Assembly: GCF_040954645.1 (NCBI RefSeq)
Contig: NC_092807.1
Span: 310,001-374,000, forward strand
DNA from: Diabrotica undecimpunctata
Taxonomy: Eukaryota > Arthropoda > Insecta > Coleoptera > Chrysomelidae
Reading direction: 5' to 3'
Length of the DNA stretch: 64,000 nucleotides
A model generated the notes under the pieces. The model saw only the letters and a list, made by a program, of their open reading frames with translations, did not search any database and was not told where the DNA came from. The translations under genes were made by a program, and so were the position numbers. Numbering within the stretch: position 1 is the stretch's first letter; the number at the start of each line of letters is the position of its first letter. Below are positions 1-10,954 of the stretch, piece by piece.

Positions 1-179
1 TTGAAAAATATGATCTTCTGAACGCTCCACTATTGCATTACAGTAGTTCATAGGCATTTGTCTTATATACTCGTTTTGGAAATTCATGTTTGTGTTTGGA
101 AATGCTTATTTTGGCAGAAGATTACCACAGTCTATAAGTCGTTGCTTTTTTAACTTCAGTCAAGGTTGAACGCTTACAA

Positions 180-738
180 ACTATACTCCGGTAGTAGAAT
201 AAAAATATGATTTATTACTGAAAATTGTACAATTTAGCTTACAAAAAGAAAAAAAATAACAATAACAATTAAAATTTACTAAAATTACAAAAATCGTCAA
301 TACCACAAAATAAAACATAATAAAATATACAATCCATTGCAAAGTCTAACTAAATCGCAAATTGCATAATAAAACCTTACGAACTAGTTTACGAATAAGT
401 TTAAGCTGCTACATGTGATACCCAAATATAAATAAAAATACTTTAGTTGCTTGTACCTAAACATACTGTAATTTCTTAGTTATTCGTTAAGAAACTCTTC
501 TTTAACTCTTTAAGGCAATAATATGGTCTTTCAGATAGATAGGCTTTTGTCAATTTACGGAACTTAAGGAATGAAGTTGTAGATTTAAGTTGCAAAGTGA
601 GATGGTTGTATAATTTTTTTGCCAAATATAATATATATTTCTTTATTAACTCAGTAGACGGGATCGGTAAATACACCACAAAGGTTGAATTTCTGGTGGA
701 GTAATCATGATTAGGTATTACTGGAAAACATATGTTCT
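180..738 (-). mobile_element. Jockey-like LINE copy A, 3' part
   Basis: This is the 3' end of a non-LTR retrotransposon lying on the minus strand. The same sequence recurs at 14155-14560 and 53262-53700, with shared blocks such as CTTACGAACTAGTTTACGAA. A minus-strand reading frame at 476-679 (67 aa) is the C-terminal tail of the reverse transcriptase (RT) protein. It matches the tail of the copy near 53.7 kb (PIPSTELIKKYILY here, PFPSNELVKNSILY there). The copy is interrupted at about 738 by another LINE and resumes at about 2152. The element is inactive. Confidence 0.8.
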
Positions 739-2151
739 TTATGTGCCGTCTTCTACCGAAGGTTGGCGACCTTCAAACGATAGGTTTTGTGCCGCATGTA
801 TTATGCTCGCAGCTTCAGGTATTTAAAACCATTCTCTCAAATTTCCCAGCCAGGATTTCTTTTTTCTGCCCAAACCTCTTCTACCTTCAATCTTGCCTTC
901 CACGATAAGCTGTAGCAGACTGTACTTATCATTACGGAACACATGGCTCAGGTATGATGCTTTCCTCCTTTTAACAGTTGTTAACAATTCCACCTCTTTG
1001 CCAATTCGTCTTAATACCTCTGTGTTGGTAACTCTGTCTGTCCAAGGTATTCTCAGTATGCGTCGTTACAGCCACATTTATAGAGCCGCTAACTTCTTTA
1101 TAGTTGCTGCTGTTAACGTCCACCCTTCAACTCCGTAAAGTAGCGTAGAGAGTACGTAGCATTTCGTGGCGCGCCATCGGAGGTTAACGCTTAGGTGGCG
1201 GTTGCTTAAGAGCTTTCTCATTTTGATGAATTTGGATCTTGCTATTTCAATTTGGATCTTAATCTCTACGTCTGGGTCCCACTTATCATTTACTGTATAT
1301 CTCAGATATTTAAATCGGTGTACTCTTTCAATACGTTCGGCTTCAATATTCAGGTCGATATGTCGAAAATTACTTATTGGTACGCCATTAATCTTGATGC
1401 ACTCGTTGTACTCTTCCAGTGCCACTAGAAATATTTGTTCCGTGTACAGGTTGAAAAGCAGTGGCGAAAGAATACAGCCCTGTTCAATCCCTCTCGAAAT
1501 GGTTACGTTTTCACTCACCATATGTCCATTCTTCCTGTGGGCTGTTTGATTCCAATATAGATTTTTTATAATCTGGATGTCCTTAGTGTCAAGTCCTGTA
1601 AGATGTAATAGTTCTATGAGTTTGTCATGTTTGATCTTTCTGTTGATCCAGACATTTTTGAATCACGATTTGTATTGCAAAGAGTTCTCTCGAGTTCCAA
1701 AACCGCATCTAAAACCAAACTGTGTTTTACTTATGCTGTGTTCTAATTTTGCTCGTATTCTGGAATGGATAATACGCAAGCATACTTTAAGGGTGTGACT
1801 CATTAAACTTATAAGGCGATATTCAATACACGTCTTAGAATTCGATTTCTTGGGAAGGGGCACAAATGTAGATTTTAACCAGTTCGATGGAATTTGACAA
1901 GTATCCTATATTTTATTAAAGAGTTCCAATACTACCTTCAGGTTGTTCTCTTTAAAAACTTTTAAAAATTCGACTGGTATTTCATCGCATCCTGTTACTT
2001 TTCCATCTTTCGTTTGATCTATAGCTTTTATCACCTCACTTTTCAATATTTTTGGTTCATTCAGAGCAAGAGTGTTCGTAGAAATATGACGGTAATCCGT
2101 AAACAAATCTTTTATGTAATTTGACCAAGTCTGTAACTGTTCTTCTTTATC
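738..2151 (-). mobile_element. LINE (endonuclease-reverse transcriptase family 1), inserted in copy A
   Basis: This minus-strand, degraded RT of a non-LTR element is read in pieces. First come an RT lead-in (KDGKVTGCDEIPVEFLK, about 2040-1970) and SLMSHTLKV (about 1800). Then come the RT motif QGCILSPLLFNLYTEQIF (about 1480) and a connector ending in LLYGVEGWTL (about 1115). The YADD catalytic box is missing: the frame runs from the residues that normally precede it (FRHIDL) straight into the downstream domain, so about one domain is deleted. The same family recurs at 7.6-9.3, 18.0, 26.3-28.3, 35.0 and 45 kb. The clade is not certain. Confidence 0.8.
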
Positions 2152-2254
2152 TACGAATTAAGCAAACAGTTTCTAAAATATATAAAGAGGGAAGAGTTAA
2201 AATACCGTGATTTTTGAAGTAGCCTCTGCAATATGTTATTGTATTGAGAACTAT
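2152..2254 (-). mobile_element. Jockey-like LINE copy A, displaced upstream part
   Basis: This stretch of about 100 bp matches 14541-14640 of LINE copy B (AAGCAAACAGTTTCTA, then AAAGAGGGAAGAGTT). It belongs with the copy A segment that stops at about 738. The two pieces are contiguous in copy B, so the LINE between them was inserted later. Similarity ends at about 2254, where a Tc1 remnant begins. Confidence 0.75.
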
Positions 2255-2255
2255 A

Positions 2256-2900
2256 CACAAGAAGGCCTTCTATTGTTCCCGAATCACAACCAGACACTGT
2301 AGGAATCGATTAATTTTTGCTCGACAACTGGGATATACAGGATTATAGCGGAATTTTCTTTACTGATAAATCGTGGTTCTATTTGAAGTCTGGCGGTGGC
2401 CGAAATGTATGAAGATGGTTTGGAGACGGAGAAATGAAAGATATGCCAAGGTTGTATGTCCCAGAGAAGAAAGTTTGGCGATGGTGCTGTCATGTTTTGG
2501 GCTGGAATCTCATTTGAAGCTCGAACTGAACTTATTTTTATTACTGGCCCCTGAATGCTAACCGGTATATAGAGAATGTTTTGGCATAATCAGTAGTTTC
2601 ATTTGATCCCTTGATTGGGGACAATTTCGTTTTTATGCATGATAATGCACGGCCGCATACTGCAAGAATCATGACAAATTACTTGGCGGAAGTAGGAATT
2701 AATACTCTAAAATGGCCAGCCTGGAGTCCTGATCGAAATATCATTGAACATCTTTGGGATGAACTTCATCGTAGGATTAGAAGTCAACCAGGCCAGCCAT
2801 AAAGTCTTGCAGAACTTCAAAACGTGCTTCGTGAAGAATATGAACGTCTTACTCCTCAAGTTTTGGCCACTTTTTTTGCCAGTCAGTGTATTATTACGTT
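2256..2900 (+). pseudogene. Tc1-like transposase remnant (DD34E)
   Basis: This is a plus-strand relic of a cut-and-paste Tc1/mariner transposase. The C-terminal catalytic part is readable at 2611-2800, with FVFMHDNARPHTA carrying the second Asp and SPDRNIIEHLWDEL carrying the Glu. Exactly 34 residues separate them, which is the Tc1 DD34E spacing. Earlier parts (KSWFYLKSGGG-like, PREESLAMVLSCFG) need frame changes and contain stops. No inverted ends were recognised. It abuts LINE copy A and probably inserted into it. Confidence 0.85.
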
Positions 2901-5700
2901 TATTTCATCCTTATTTATTTCATTTCGATTTTGGTTCTCATGTGCAATTTCTTCAGTATTATCTATTTCGTTGATTTCATCTTGTAGAATGTTTTGTAGA
3001 ATAACTTTTAGTTGGTGTGGTAGTTTTCTTTAATTTTATTAGCAATTGCATTAGATGAGATGTAGTGTAGTGAGGATCTTGAGAAACATACTAGATAAGA
3101 TATCTGGGGTAAAAGTAAAAATGTTCATAAAATTATTAAAAATAATTTTGTATTATTTTTTAACCGTATTAGATTTTAGTATTTTTTAATATCTACCAAA
3201 ATTTAACATGGTTAAAAAACATTTTGTTTATAAAAATAGTTGTTTCCTTCCTTTCGTTTTTATGCATATGCTAATATTGTTTTTAAATATCCTTGAAATT
3301 TTAATACAATTAAAAAATGTTGATTTTTCTTAATGGTAAAACGTTGAACGCGTATTTATCATTTGCAGTTAATTAAAAAAAACAATATAATAATAAAAAT
3401 AATGAGCTTTATTCGATAAATTTTGATGTACTATACATAAAACGAATTTTGATATATTATGCCAAGTTTTGTTTATTTCTCTTAAAACTATAACAACTAT
3501 AACAACTTATAGTCAATAGGCCAAAGGCTAATATTTTTTCCTTTCTTTTGATTTATATACAAGCAAGCAATTTAATTGAACCCAACCTGAGAGACTTGTT
3601 CACCCCATAAAATTACGTCCGGGTGTAGCAATTCATTGGAGCGAGTTGTAATAGCGAGTTCGCGCTCCAATGCTCCAGACGATAATTTTCCCTACTATAG
3701 CATTCTGACGCGCGATAGGGGCACAACTATCTGCCAAATACTCTTCATGTGGTAGTCCTGGATAGTAGAACTTTAACACCGTTCCCTAACCGATTCAAAT
3801 TGAAACCCAGTTCGGAGACTTGGTGCTCAAGGGTTTGAGCCCAATGTGCCCCGGTTTTTTGGGTTTTGTTAACTTTTTTGGTGGCTTGCGCCAGTTTTTT
3901 GTTAGTATTTTTTTATTTATTTATCGATTCTTTGAGGATCCAATTTTAAGATGTACTATTACCTCTCGGAAAAATGGGAAAATCTCGAAAAAATAAATCA
4001 ATTAATTTTTTCCATAAAATATTTATTAAATTTTATAAAATTAATGTATATTGTTTTAATACTCCAAATGTGTTTCTTTCCAAATGAAATTCTTGAAGTT
4101 AGGAGCTATATAGGGTTGTAAAGTCCTAGTAAGTAAAGTCCTAGCCGTAATCGCAAACCGTACTAATAATACCAATAAAATGCTGGAGAGAGCCTCAAGA
4201 CAAGTTATAAAGCACAGCTAATGGCTAACTTGGTTTTGAGTGAGAGTATAAAGCAACGTTAACTGAACTCAAATAGAGGAGTCTGTTTAGTATAAATACC
4301 GAAGAATAAACATTAGATTAAGACGATTAAACGACGCATAAACACAAACTAAATACAAAGTACACAATAGAGAAAGCTATAGAAGATTTCAAAGGAAACT
4401 TATGTTCAGCAGTGAACAAATTTATAATCTCAATGATAATCCTTACAAATTTCAGCAGCTGATAAAAATATTAAGAATAAAACAAATTGAAAAACGATTT
4501 ATACCAACCATAATTTTGTTAATTAGTAGTTCTCGCAAATCAACATTTTGTTTTGTAATAAAACCAAAATAAGATGTCAAAAGCAACCTGTTTTCAGATA
4601 ATTCTATGAAGTGAATCAAATTTAATCGGATCAAGGCGAAGCAGTCGTGTTTCAGAGATTGAAATTTTCCATGAACTTGTTACGTTTGGAATGCAGACAC
4701 AATTACCGTGTTTCTTCGACAAATCTTTGTCTACGTGTTAATTACCTGAAAATTATTCAACCATTAAGACTCACCAATGAAGAATATAGTCAGATTAATA
4801 ATAGGAAAATTATGTTCAAATATATTTTTGGAAAAAACCATGAATTATAAAACAATTCTCTAACGTTATTTTCATTTCACACTTTTAATTGCTTTAAAGC
4901 TTGAATATGCTTAAAATCACTCAGTCTCTACGTATGTATTCACTGTTGAATATAGACAGTAACCATTTTTCTCTGTTTTGAGTTTTTTTTGAGATGTTTC
5001 AATGATTTTATATCGTCTAAACAGTGTCTAAATGGTGATCCTCTATATCATTCGCCAGTTCTTGGTCACCATTCAAATATCTTCTTCGTTCTTTTCGTTC
5101 CCTAGCCATGTAGTTAGAACAACTCCACTTTAAATTGGCATTGAGTCATTTATTTTTATTATTTTTGTGGTGTTAAAAATCGTAGTTAAACCTACCACTA
5201 AAAGTGTCTTATCTATAGATGAAAAAATATTTGTACCAAACCAAACAAATCGTTTGCATGTGTGAGTCAGAGCACACTAGTTCGTTCCCGAGCTTAAAAA
5301 ACACTTTTAATTAGTTCGCTTCGAAGACTGTATACTAGTTCGCTTCCATGGTTAAGCGGATTAAGTATTTATCAAGTTCTAGGAAAATTATTATCGGCAA
5401 AATTGCTACTGTGACTTTTGTATTTTATATAGAAATTATATACAATATTGGTTGTTACATATATAAACGAATACGAGACAGTCGAATTATATTATTTAGA
5501 TTATATTCACTTCATTTTTGTCCCTATTTTTAAAATTTTTTATTTTATTAGAAATTTGATCTGGTTTTTTACCTGATATATCTAGAAATAGGTTTATTGC
5601 GAACTACGATAGCGAAAACAGTGACTTTGCGATATCGATTCGAATATTATTGGACTGTGAGGATATTCTGCGATATTAGACGAGTGTTTAGAAGACTTTT
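2901..5700. other. No gene seen; GC-richer block at 3580-3890
   Basis: I see no coding region or recognised repeat in 2901-5700. Most of it is AT-rich. A block at about 3580-3890 is clearly richer in GC than its surroundings and contains repeated GAGCGAG/GCTCCAATG-type words (GCGAGTTCGCGCTCCAATGC at 3655-3674). It has no reading frame of note. It could be a SINE or another short element, but I found no second copy in the window. Confidence 0.4.
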
Positions 5701-5714
5701 GCTACATTTTTACT

Positions 5715-7115
5715 CATGCCATGGATAAGTGGTTGAAACGAAACACAACAGGAAAGGCTTCAAAATTTTTGCTGCTTAATCTGCAATACATCAGTAGCAA
5801 TACCGAAAAAATAGAAATTTAGAGCGCCACTTTAACACAATGCACGGTAAATACCAATCAGAGTTTTCATCTAACAGTGAAGTGAGAAAGAATAAGCTTC
5901 AAGCATTAAAATCTCATTTGACTGCCCAGGAAAATATGTTCTGTAAGCCGAATGAACAGTCTAAGGCTATAACTGAAGCTTCATTCTTAGTTTGTTATAA
6001 AATTGCGCAAAAGTGTAAACCGTTTCCTGATGGAGAATATGTCAAAGAAATGTTCGAAGATTTGTCAGATTTACTGTTTGTTAATTTCAAAAATAAAAAT
6101 GAAATAAAAAAGTATGCATGATCTGCAGCTGTCACGAAATACTGTGATGCGTCGTATATAATTGTTGAGTAAAAATCTTAATGAACAACTCCAAAGAGAT
6201 CTACTCCGGTGCGTTACTTTTTCGCTACAGTTTGATTAGTCGACGGATATCATGGATACTGCACAGTTACTTATTTTCATTCGGATGGTCTTTAATGATT
6301 TCTCAACAAGAGAAGAGTTGCTAACAATGATATCCTTAAAAGGCAGAACACGTGGTATTGATTTATTCACGGAATTCAAACATTTTGACGGTAAGATTAA
6401 TCTGCCTTTGTTTAAGCTCGTTTCAATAACCACAGATGGGGCTTCGGCAATAGTTGGTGTTAATAATTAATTTATATCACTATGTCATAAAGATGAAGAT
6501 TTTCCGGACTTTATTAATTACTACGGCCTTATTCATCAACAGGTTCTGACCAGTAAAAGGCTTAACACAAAAGACGTGATGGATATTACGTTTAAAATTT
6601 TTAATTCAATAACAGACAAATCTCTACAAAGACAGTTGCTTAAGCAACAACTGGATGACAAATAACCATATTTAATCTGGTTACACACCAACGTAAGGTG
6701 GCTGAGTCGCAGCAAATTGTTGCAAAGGTTTCGAAATTTGTTCTGGTACTCTGTTTCGAGTACCAGAAACTGAAATTACTAAGAATTTTTACCGTGATGA
6801 ACGGCATGTGGAATGCAAATTATAGATTCCCTTGCCGACTAATTCATCAATCTGTCTGCTTTGCAAGTTTTAGAAAGCACAGTGGTAAAGATTTGAATTT
6901 AGTTTCGCCATGTATGAAATCTTAGAATTCCTAGTGTTGTTTCGAGATTTGTTAAATGACATCATTAAGTTTCTTGAAGAAAGGCGTGATGGTTATCAGC
7001 CTTTTAATGTGACTTAGCATTTCTAACAGATTTCACGGGTAAACGGAGTACATTAAATCAGGAACTGGAATCTGGAAAAGATGAAGACTCAATAATCACT
7101 GAATAATCAATATTT
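5715..7115 (+). pseudogene. hAT transposase relic (ZBED5/SCAND3-like)
   Basis: This is a plus-strand remnant of a hAT-superfamily transposase of the type related to the vertebrate ZBED5-like genes. Pieces appear in the order expected for the family: a start-like MDKWLKRNTTGKASKF (about 5719), SKAITEASFLVCYKIAQKCKPFPDGE (5960-6040), STDIMDTAQLLIFIRMVF (6238-6291), LPLFKLVSITTDGASAIVG (6403-6460) and FINYYGLIHQQVL-like residues (about 6510). Later come TNVRWLSR-like (about 6690) and FLTDFTGK-like (about 7020) pieces. Stops and frameshifts separate the blocks, so it cannot make a transposase. Assignment is from remembered family motifs; no terminal repeats were found. Confidence 0.8.
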
Positions 7116-7624
7116 GAAGAACCCGTGGAACAGAGAGAACGGCGAGAAAGAACAGATGAATTAAAATTATCAGTGATCTTTAAAATTTACAAACAGAACA
7201 AAAATATACACATAAATATATAGACTAAACTAAATATGTAAACAGATCTACAGATAATACAAAAGTAAATTGATTTATTTCATATTATTCGGGATCGATT
7301 CCCAACGCAGAAATAAATATTTAATGAGGGTCTAAATTAAACATAGACTTAAAGAGGAATTATCAATAATGTCCTTGAAATTGAGATCAATCGAACTTAA
7401 TATGTGCAATATACCTTTTGACAGACAACGAGTCGTATAAAAAGATCAATACCTAATATTTGTACAACTAATAATACTTTCAGGAATTAAATAAATACTG
7501 GAAGTTGGCAATGATTTTTTTTTATTTACAATTTTCTCAAAAAGTTTAGCATTAGCATTGAACTGTATTTACATGAAATGTGAAAGAGGAACAAAAAGTT
7601 AATAATTAAATTTGCTAACTCATT

Positions 7625-9345
7625 CCTTCTTCTTCTTATCGCGAGGTCTCCTTTCGAAGGTTGGCGATCCAAATGGCAATTGTAGATTTGGAAACTGCTA
7701 CATGAAAGATTTCTATAGATGAGCGGTCAAACCATCTCCTCAGGTCTTTCAGCCACGAGTTCTGTCGTCTTCCAACTGATCTTTTGCCTCGCACTTTACC
7801 TTCCAATATGATTTTTAGTAATTCATATCTTTCACCTCTCAACACACAACCCAAGTATTGTATTTTTTGACGTGACAACGTCTTAAATTAGGTTGTGGCT
7901 CGGAGTCATTCATGAAAAAGTGTAACGCCCGCTCACGTCTGTTACAGTGAGTCACCGAACGAGAGAGAGGCCCGCCGGACCGGCGAATGCCTTGCGTCTC
8001 TCTCCCACTCAAACATGATCGGTCCGCTGTGCGCGCAGCACTAGAGAATTAGGCGCGTTGAATCGGTGCGTGCTTGCGTGCTTGTGTCTCTGTCTTTCAT
8101 TTTCTCCTATTTCATTTCATATTTCTCCTATCATCGTCCTATCCTCAACAAAATCACTCAAATAGAAATTAGTTAAGTTTAATCCCTTCAAGTTAATTCC
8201 TTGTTCCTATTGTGCAACTTAATAATATTCATATCAATAAATATTCTACCGAGAAAAAGACGTTGTCACGTAAAATCTTCGCCCGTAAAACCGACTTTAC
8301 AGGCAACCGATTTTTTTTCTTTGATTTTGCTGAGTAATTCTTTTTATTTACTCATGCGCCGAAGAACCTCACCATTGGTAACTTTTTGTATCCATGGAAT
8401 TCTCAGCATCCGTCTGTATATATACATTTCAAAGGCATCTATTCTTTTTTCTATTTCAGAGTCCATTGTCCAACTTTCATAGCCATACAGCAAAACAGGA
8501 AACGTAACATATGAACATTCGAATTCTGAGCTCTAGACTAAGGTTTGATCTTGTAAAAAATGTTTTCATGTTCATGATTGTTTTCCACGCTTGTTCGATT
8601 CTTGACAGGATTTCTTTTTTTGGGTTTCGCTGGCTGTTGATATTTGCTCCCAAATATTTTATGGAAGTTACCTGTTCTATTATATTTCCCTTTGCATACA
8701 AATGTACGTTTGTTGGTATCTTTGAAAATACTAGAATTTTAGTTTTGGAAAATACTAGAATTTTAGATGTAAACCGAACATTTCGCTATGACGAACTACC
8801 GCATTTATTATATTTTGTAGTTTTTGTGCAGTGCTTGCTATTAGGACGGTATCATCAGCGTACCTGATGTTGTCTATGCTGGTTCGGTTGATCTTGATTC
8901 CACCTTGAACCTCGTCCAATGCTTTTCTGAATATAGATTCTGAATACAGAATAAATAATAGCGGTGATAAGACGCAACCTTGTCGCACTCCTCGTCGGAT
9001 TCGTATATCTTCGGATGTTGTGTGCTCTATTTCAATTTTTGTTGTTTGGTGCCAATATAGTTCTGAGATAATTCGCAAGTCTTGTTCGTCAGTTCCAGTT
9101 GTTCTCAGAATTTCGATCATCTTTTGATGGTTACCGTAGTCAAATGCTTTTCGATAATCAATAAATTATCTACATTTATGTCTCTGCATCGTTGTGTTAC
9201 CACATTTAAGGCAAAAAGAGCTTCTCGTGTTCTCAATCCATTTCGAAATCCGAATTGAATGACACTCATCTGAAACTCACACTTCTTGTAAATTCGCATA
9301 TGAATAATTCTGAGAAAAGTTTTAAGGATATGAGACATGAGATTA
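7625..9345 (-). mobile_element. LINE family 1 copy with intact YADD box, split by a short element
   Basis: This is a minus-strand non-LTR retrotransposon. The RT part is readable at 9120-8755: RRGVRQGCVLSPLLFILYSE, then IDNIRYADDTVLIAS with the catalytic YADD intact. Upstream lies VIQFGFRNGLRTREALFAL (about 9260). Connector pieces follow, and the C-terminus is at 7878-7636 (IQYLGCVLRGERYELLKIIL, then VGRRQNSWLKDLRRWF). The 3' end is a short TTCTTCTTCTT tract, that is a GAA-type tail, at about 7626. A GC-rich element (7870-8271) interrupts the C-terminal domain. A 19-bp block (8724-8742) is tandemly repeated at 8748-8766. Confidence 0.85.
7870..8271. mobile_element. GC-rich MITE-like element with 15-bp inverted ends
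   Basis: Near-perfect terminal inverted repeats bound this stretch of about 400 bp: ACGTGACAACGTCTT at 7870-7884 and its reverse complement AAGACGTTGTCACGT at 8257-8271. The interior at 7920-8100 is much richer in GC than the window (for example GAGGCCCGCCGGACCGGCGA) and has no coding frame. It interrupts a minus-strand LINE C-terminus. It is probably a non-autonomous DNA transposon. The target duplication could not be read with confidence, so the superfamily is open. Confidence 0.75.
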
Positions 9346-9394
9346 TTATATTAATGTTAAGGAAAATAAAAAAACTATATACAAGAACAAACTG

Positions 9395-9782
9395 AAATAA
9401 ATCAGGACATGTGGTGTGGAATTACGGGAATGCACTAAACCATCAAACACAAAGATCTTTTAACGTTCCAATAAAAAATGCTCAAAATAATAATTGGTGT
9501 TCCCTGGCATGTCTCAAACCAAACTCTACATAACGTTCTAAACATACTATATCTCACTGAAGTAATAACACTTAATATTTTGATCGTATCGATAGAAAAT
9601 CATCTAATAACAAAACTATTCAACCAACCAGTACATATAAAACTTAGAGGACTATGGGTCAAAAGATTTGAGAGATTAACAGTGAACCAACTTCCTATTA
9701 GATCATATTTACTTACCATTTTATGCATTTATGAGTAGATTGTAAATTGTAATAAATAAATAAATAAATAAATAATTTTTTT
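9395..9782 (+). mobile_element. Jockey-like LINE 3' end with (TAAA)n tail
   Basis: These are the plus-strand C-terminal residues of an RT protein of the Jockey group: a block reading like ELWECTKPSNTKIF at about 9415, followed by MLKIIIGVPWHVSNQTLHN at 9478. This is the usual end region of Jockey ORF2. It closes with an AAATAAATAAATAAAT tract at about 9753-9772, the simple-repeat tail expected at a LINE 3' end. It is 5'-truncated, with no catalytic RT domain. Confidence 0.75.
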
Positions 9783-9784
9783 TA

Positions 9785-10560
9785 TGTTATTGCTTCTTCT
9801 TCTTCTTCTTTATAAGCAATTCTGCTTGTTCACTCCATCTTTTACGCGGTCGTCCGATACTTCTTCTGCCGATTGGTGACTTATCTCTTGCTATTTTGAC
9901 AACACGGGTCTCCTCCATTCTGCTTGTGGTTATTCCATTCTTTTTTTCTATTTTGCGTCCATTCATTTATACACTGTACGTTACATTTTCTTCTAATGTC
10001 TTCACTTCTCTTTCGATCTCTCAGCGTATTTCCTGTAATTCTTCTCAGTACTCTCATCTCTGCTGTTTCCAGTACCCTTTGTGTTGTGGCTGTGTTGGGT
10101 CTTGTTTCTGAGGCATATGTCATTATTGGTCTTACACTGGCTTTATAAATACTTGACTTCATCTCAGTGTTAGCGTGTCTGTTTCGCCATATAGTGTTAT
10201 TAATGCATCCTGCCAGCCTATTTGCTTTTTGTACTTGATCTCTAACTTCTTTGTCCAGGTCTCCATAGCTACACATATTGATGCCATTAATTTCTATTTT
10301 ACATCTTGTTGGTTTTTTGCTAATTACTATTGTTTTAGTTTTCTGAGTTGAGATTGTCATATTAAATTCTTTTGCTCTTATGTTAAATTTTTTGACCAGT
10401 CTTTGCAGAGTATCTTCATCTTGGAATAGCACTGTTGAATCGTCTGCATAACAGAGTATTTTCATTTCTTAGTTTCCTATTCTGAACCCTATTCCTTTGT
10501 TAACGCTTTTGATGATTTCATCCATGAATAAATTGAAGAGCATAGGCAATTTGGTCAACG
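9785..10560 (-). mobile_element. LINE family 3, RT C-terminal half with (GAA)n tail
   Basis: The minus-strand 194-aa frame 10465-9881 starts at the catalytic box (MKILCYADDSTVLFQDED) and runs through the connector to RPIMTYASETRP and ETAEMRVLRRITGN. The tail on this strand is a GAAGAAGAAG run (9790-9810 on the plus strand as TTCTTCTTC). Residues upstream of YADD (to about 10560) are also readable (DEIIKSVNKGI-like). The same family occurs at 25195-25822 with nearly identical protein sequence, so both copies are relatively recent. The element is 5'-truncated. Confidence 0.85.
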
Positions 10561-10954
10561 TGGAATTCCAAATTCAATTTTTGTTAATTTGTTTGTATGT
10601 CGTTAAATCATTAAAGTATTATTAGCTTTCGCTTAAGATGTTTATAACTTCAAGGTAATTATCCAAATTACCTTGTTCTACACTGTTTTGAAATATTCGT
10701 AATAATTTTAGTCGGCCAAAGACAAAAGCTTCTCCTCTTTATAGTAATGTTGTCGATAGTTCTTTTATAGTGAGTCATAAAGGAAATTTTTTTTAATCGA
10801 TTAAAACAACTGACTAGTAAATGGTGTTAGTATAATATATAAATAATTTTATTCTTGTCGTTAAATTTTAAGTATTTTTTGGAATTCTGTCAACAACTTT
10901 TCTGATTGGGAACTGGTAATTTTCCAATTAGAATGTTGCAGTTGTTAATAAATT

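Noticed and set aside
5348..5533. 61-aa plus-strand frame before the hAT relic
   Set aside because: No motif, Ile/Tyr-rich composition typical of AT-rich DNA, and no link to the transposase reading that starts at about 5715.
8511..8867. 118-aa plus-strand frame
   Set aside because: It is the antisense shadow of the LINE RT on the minus strand, where YADD and other motifs are found.
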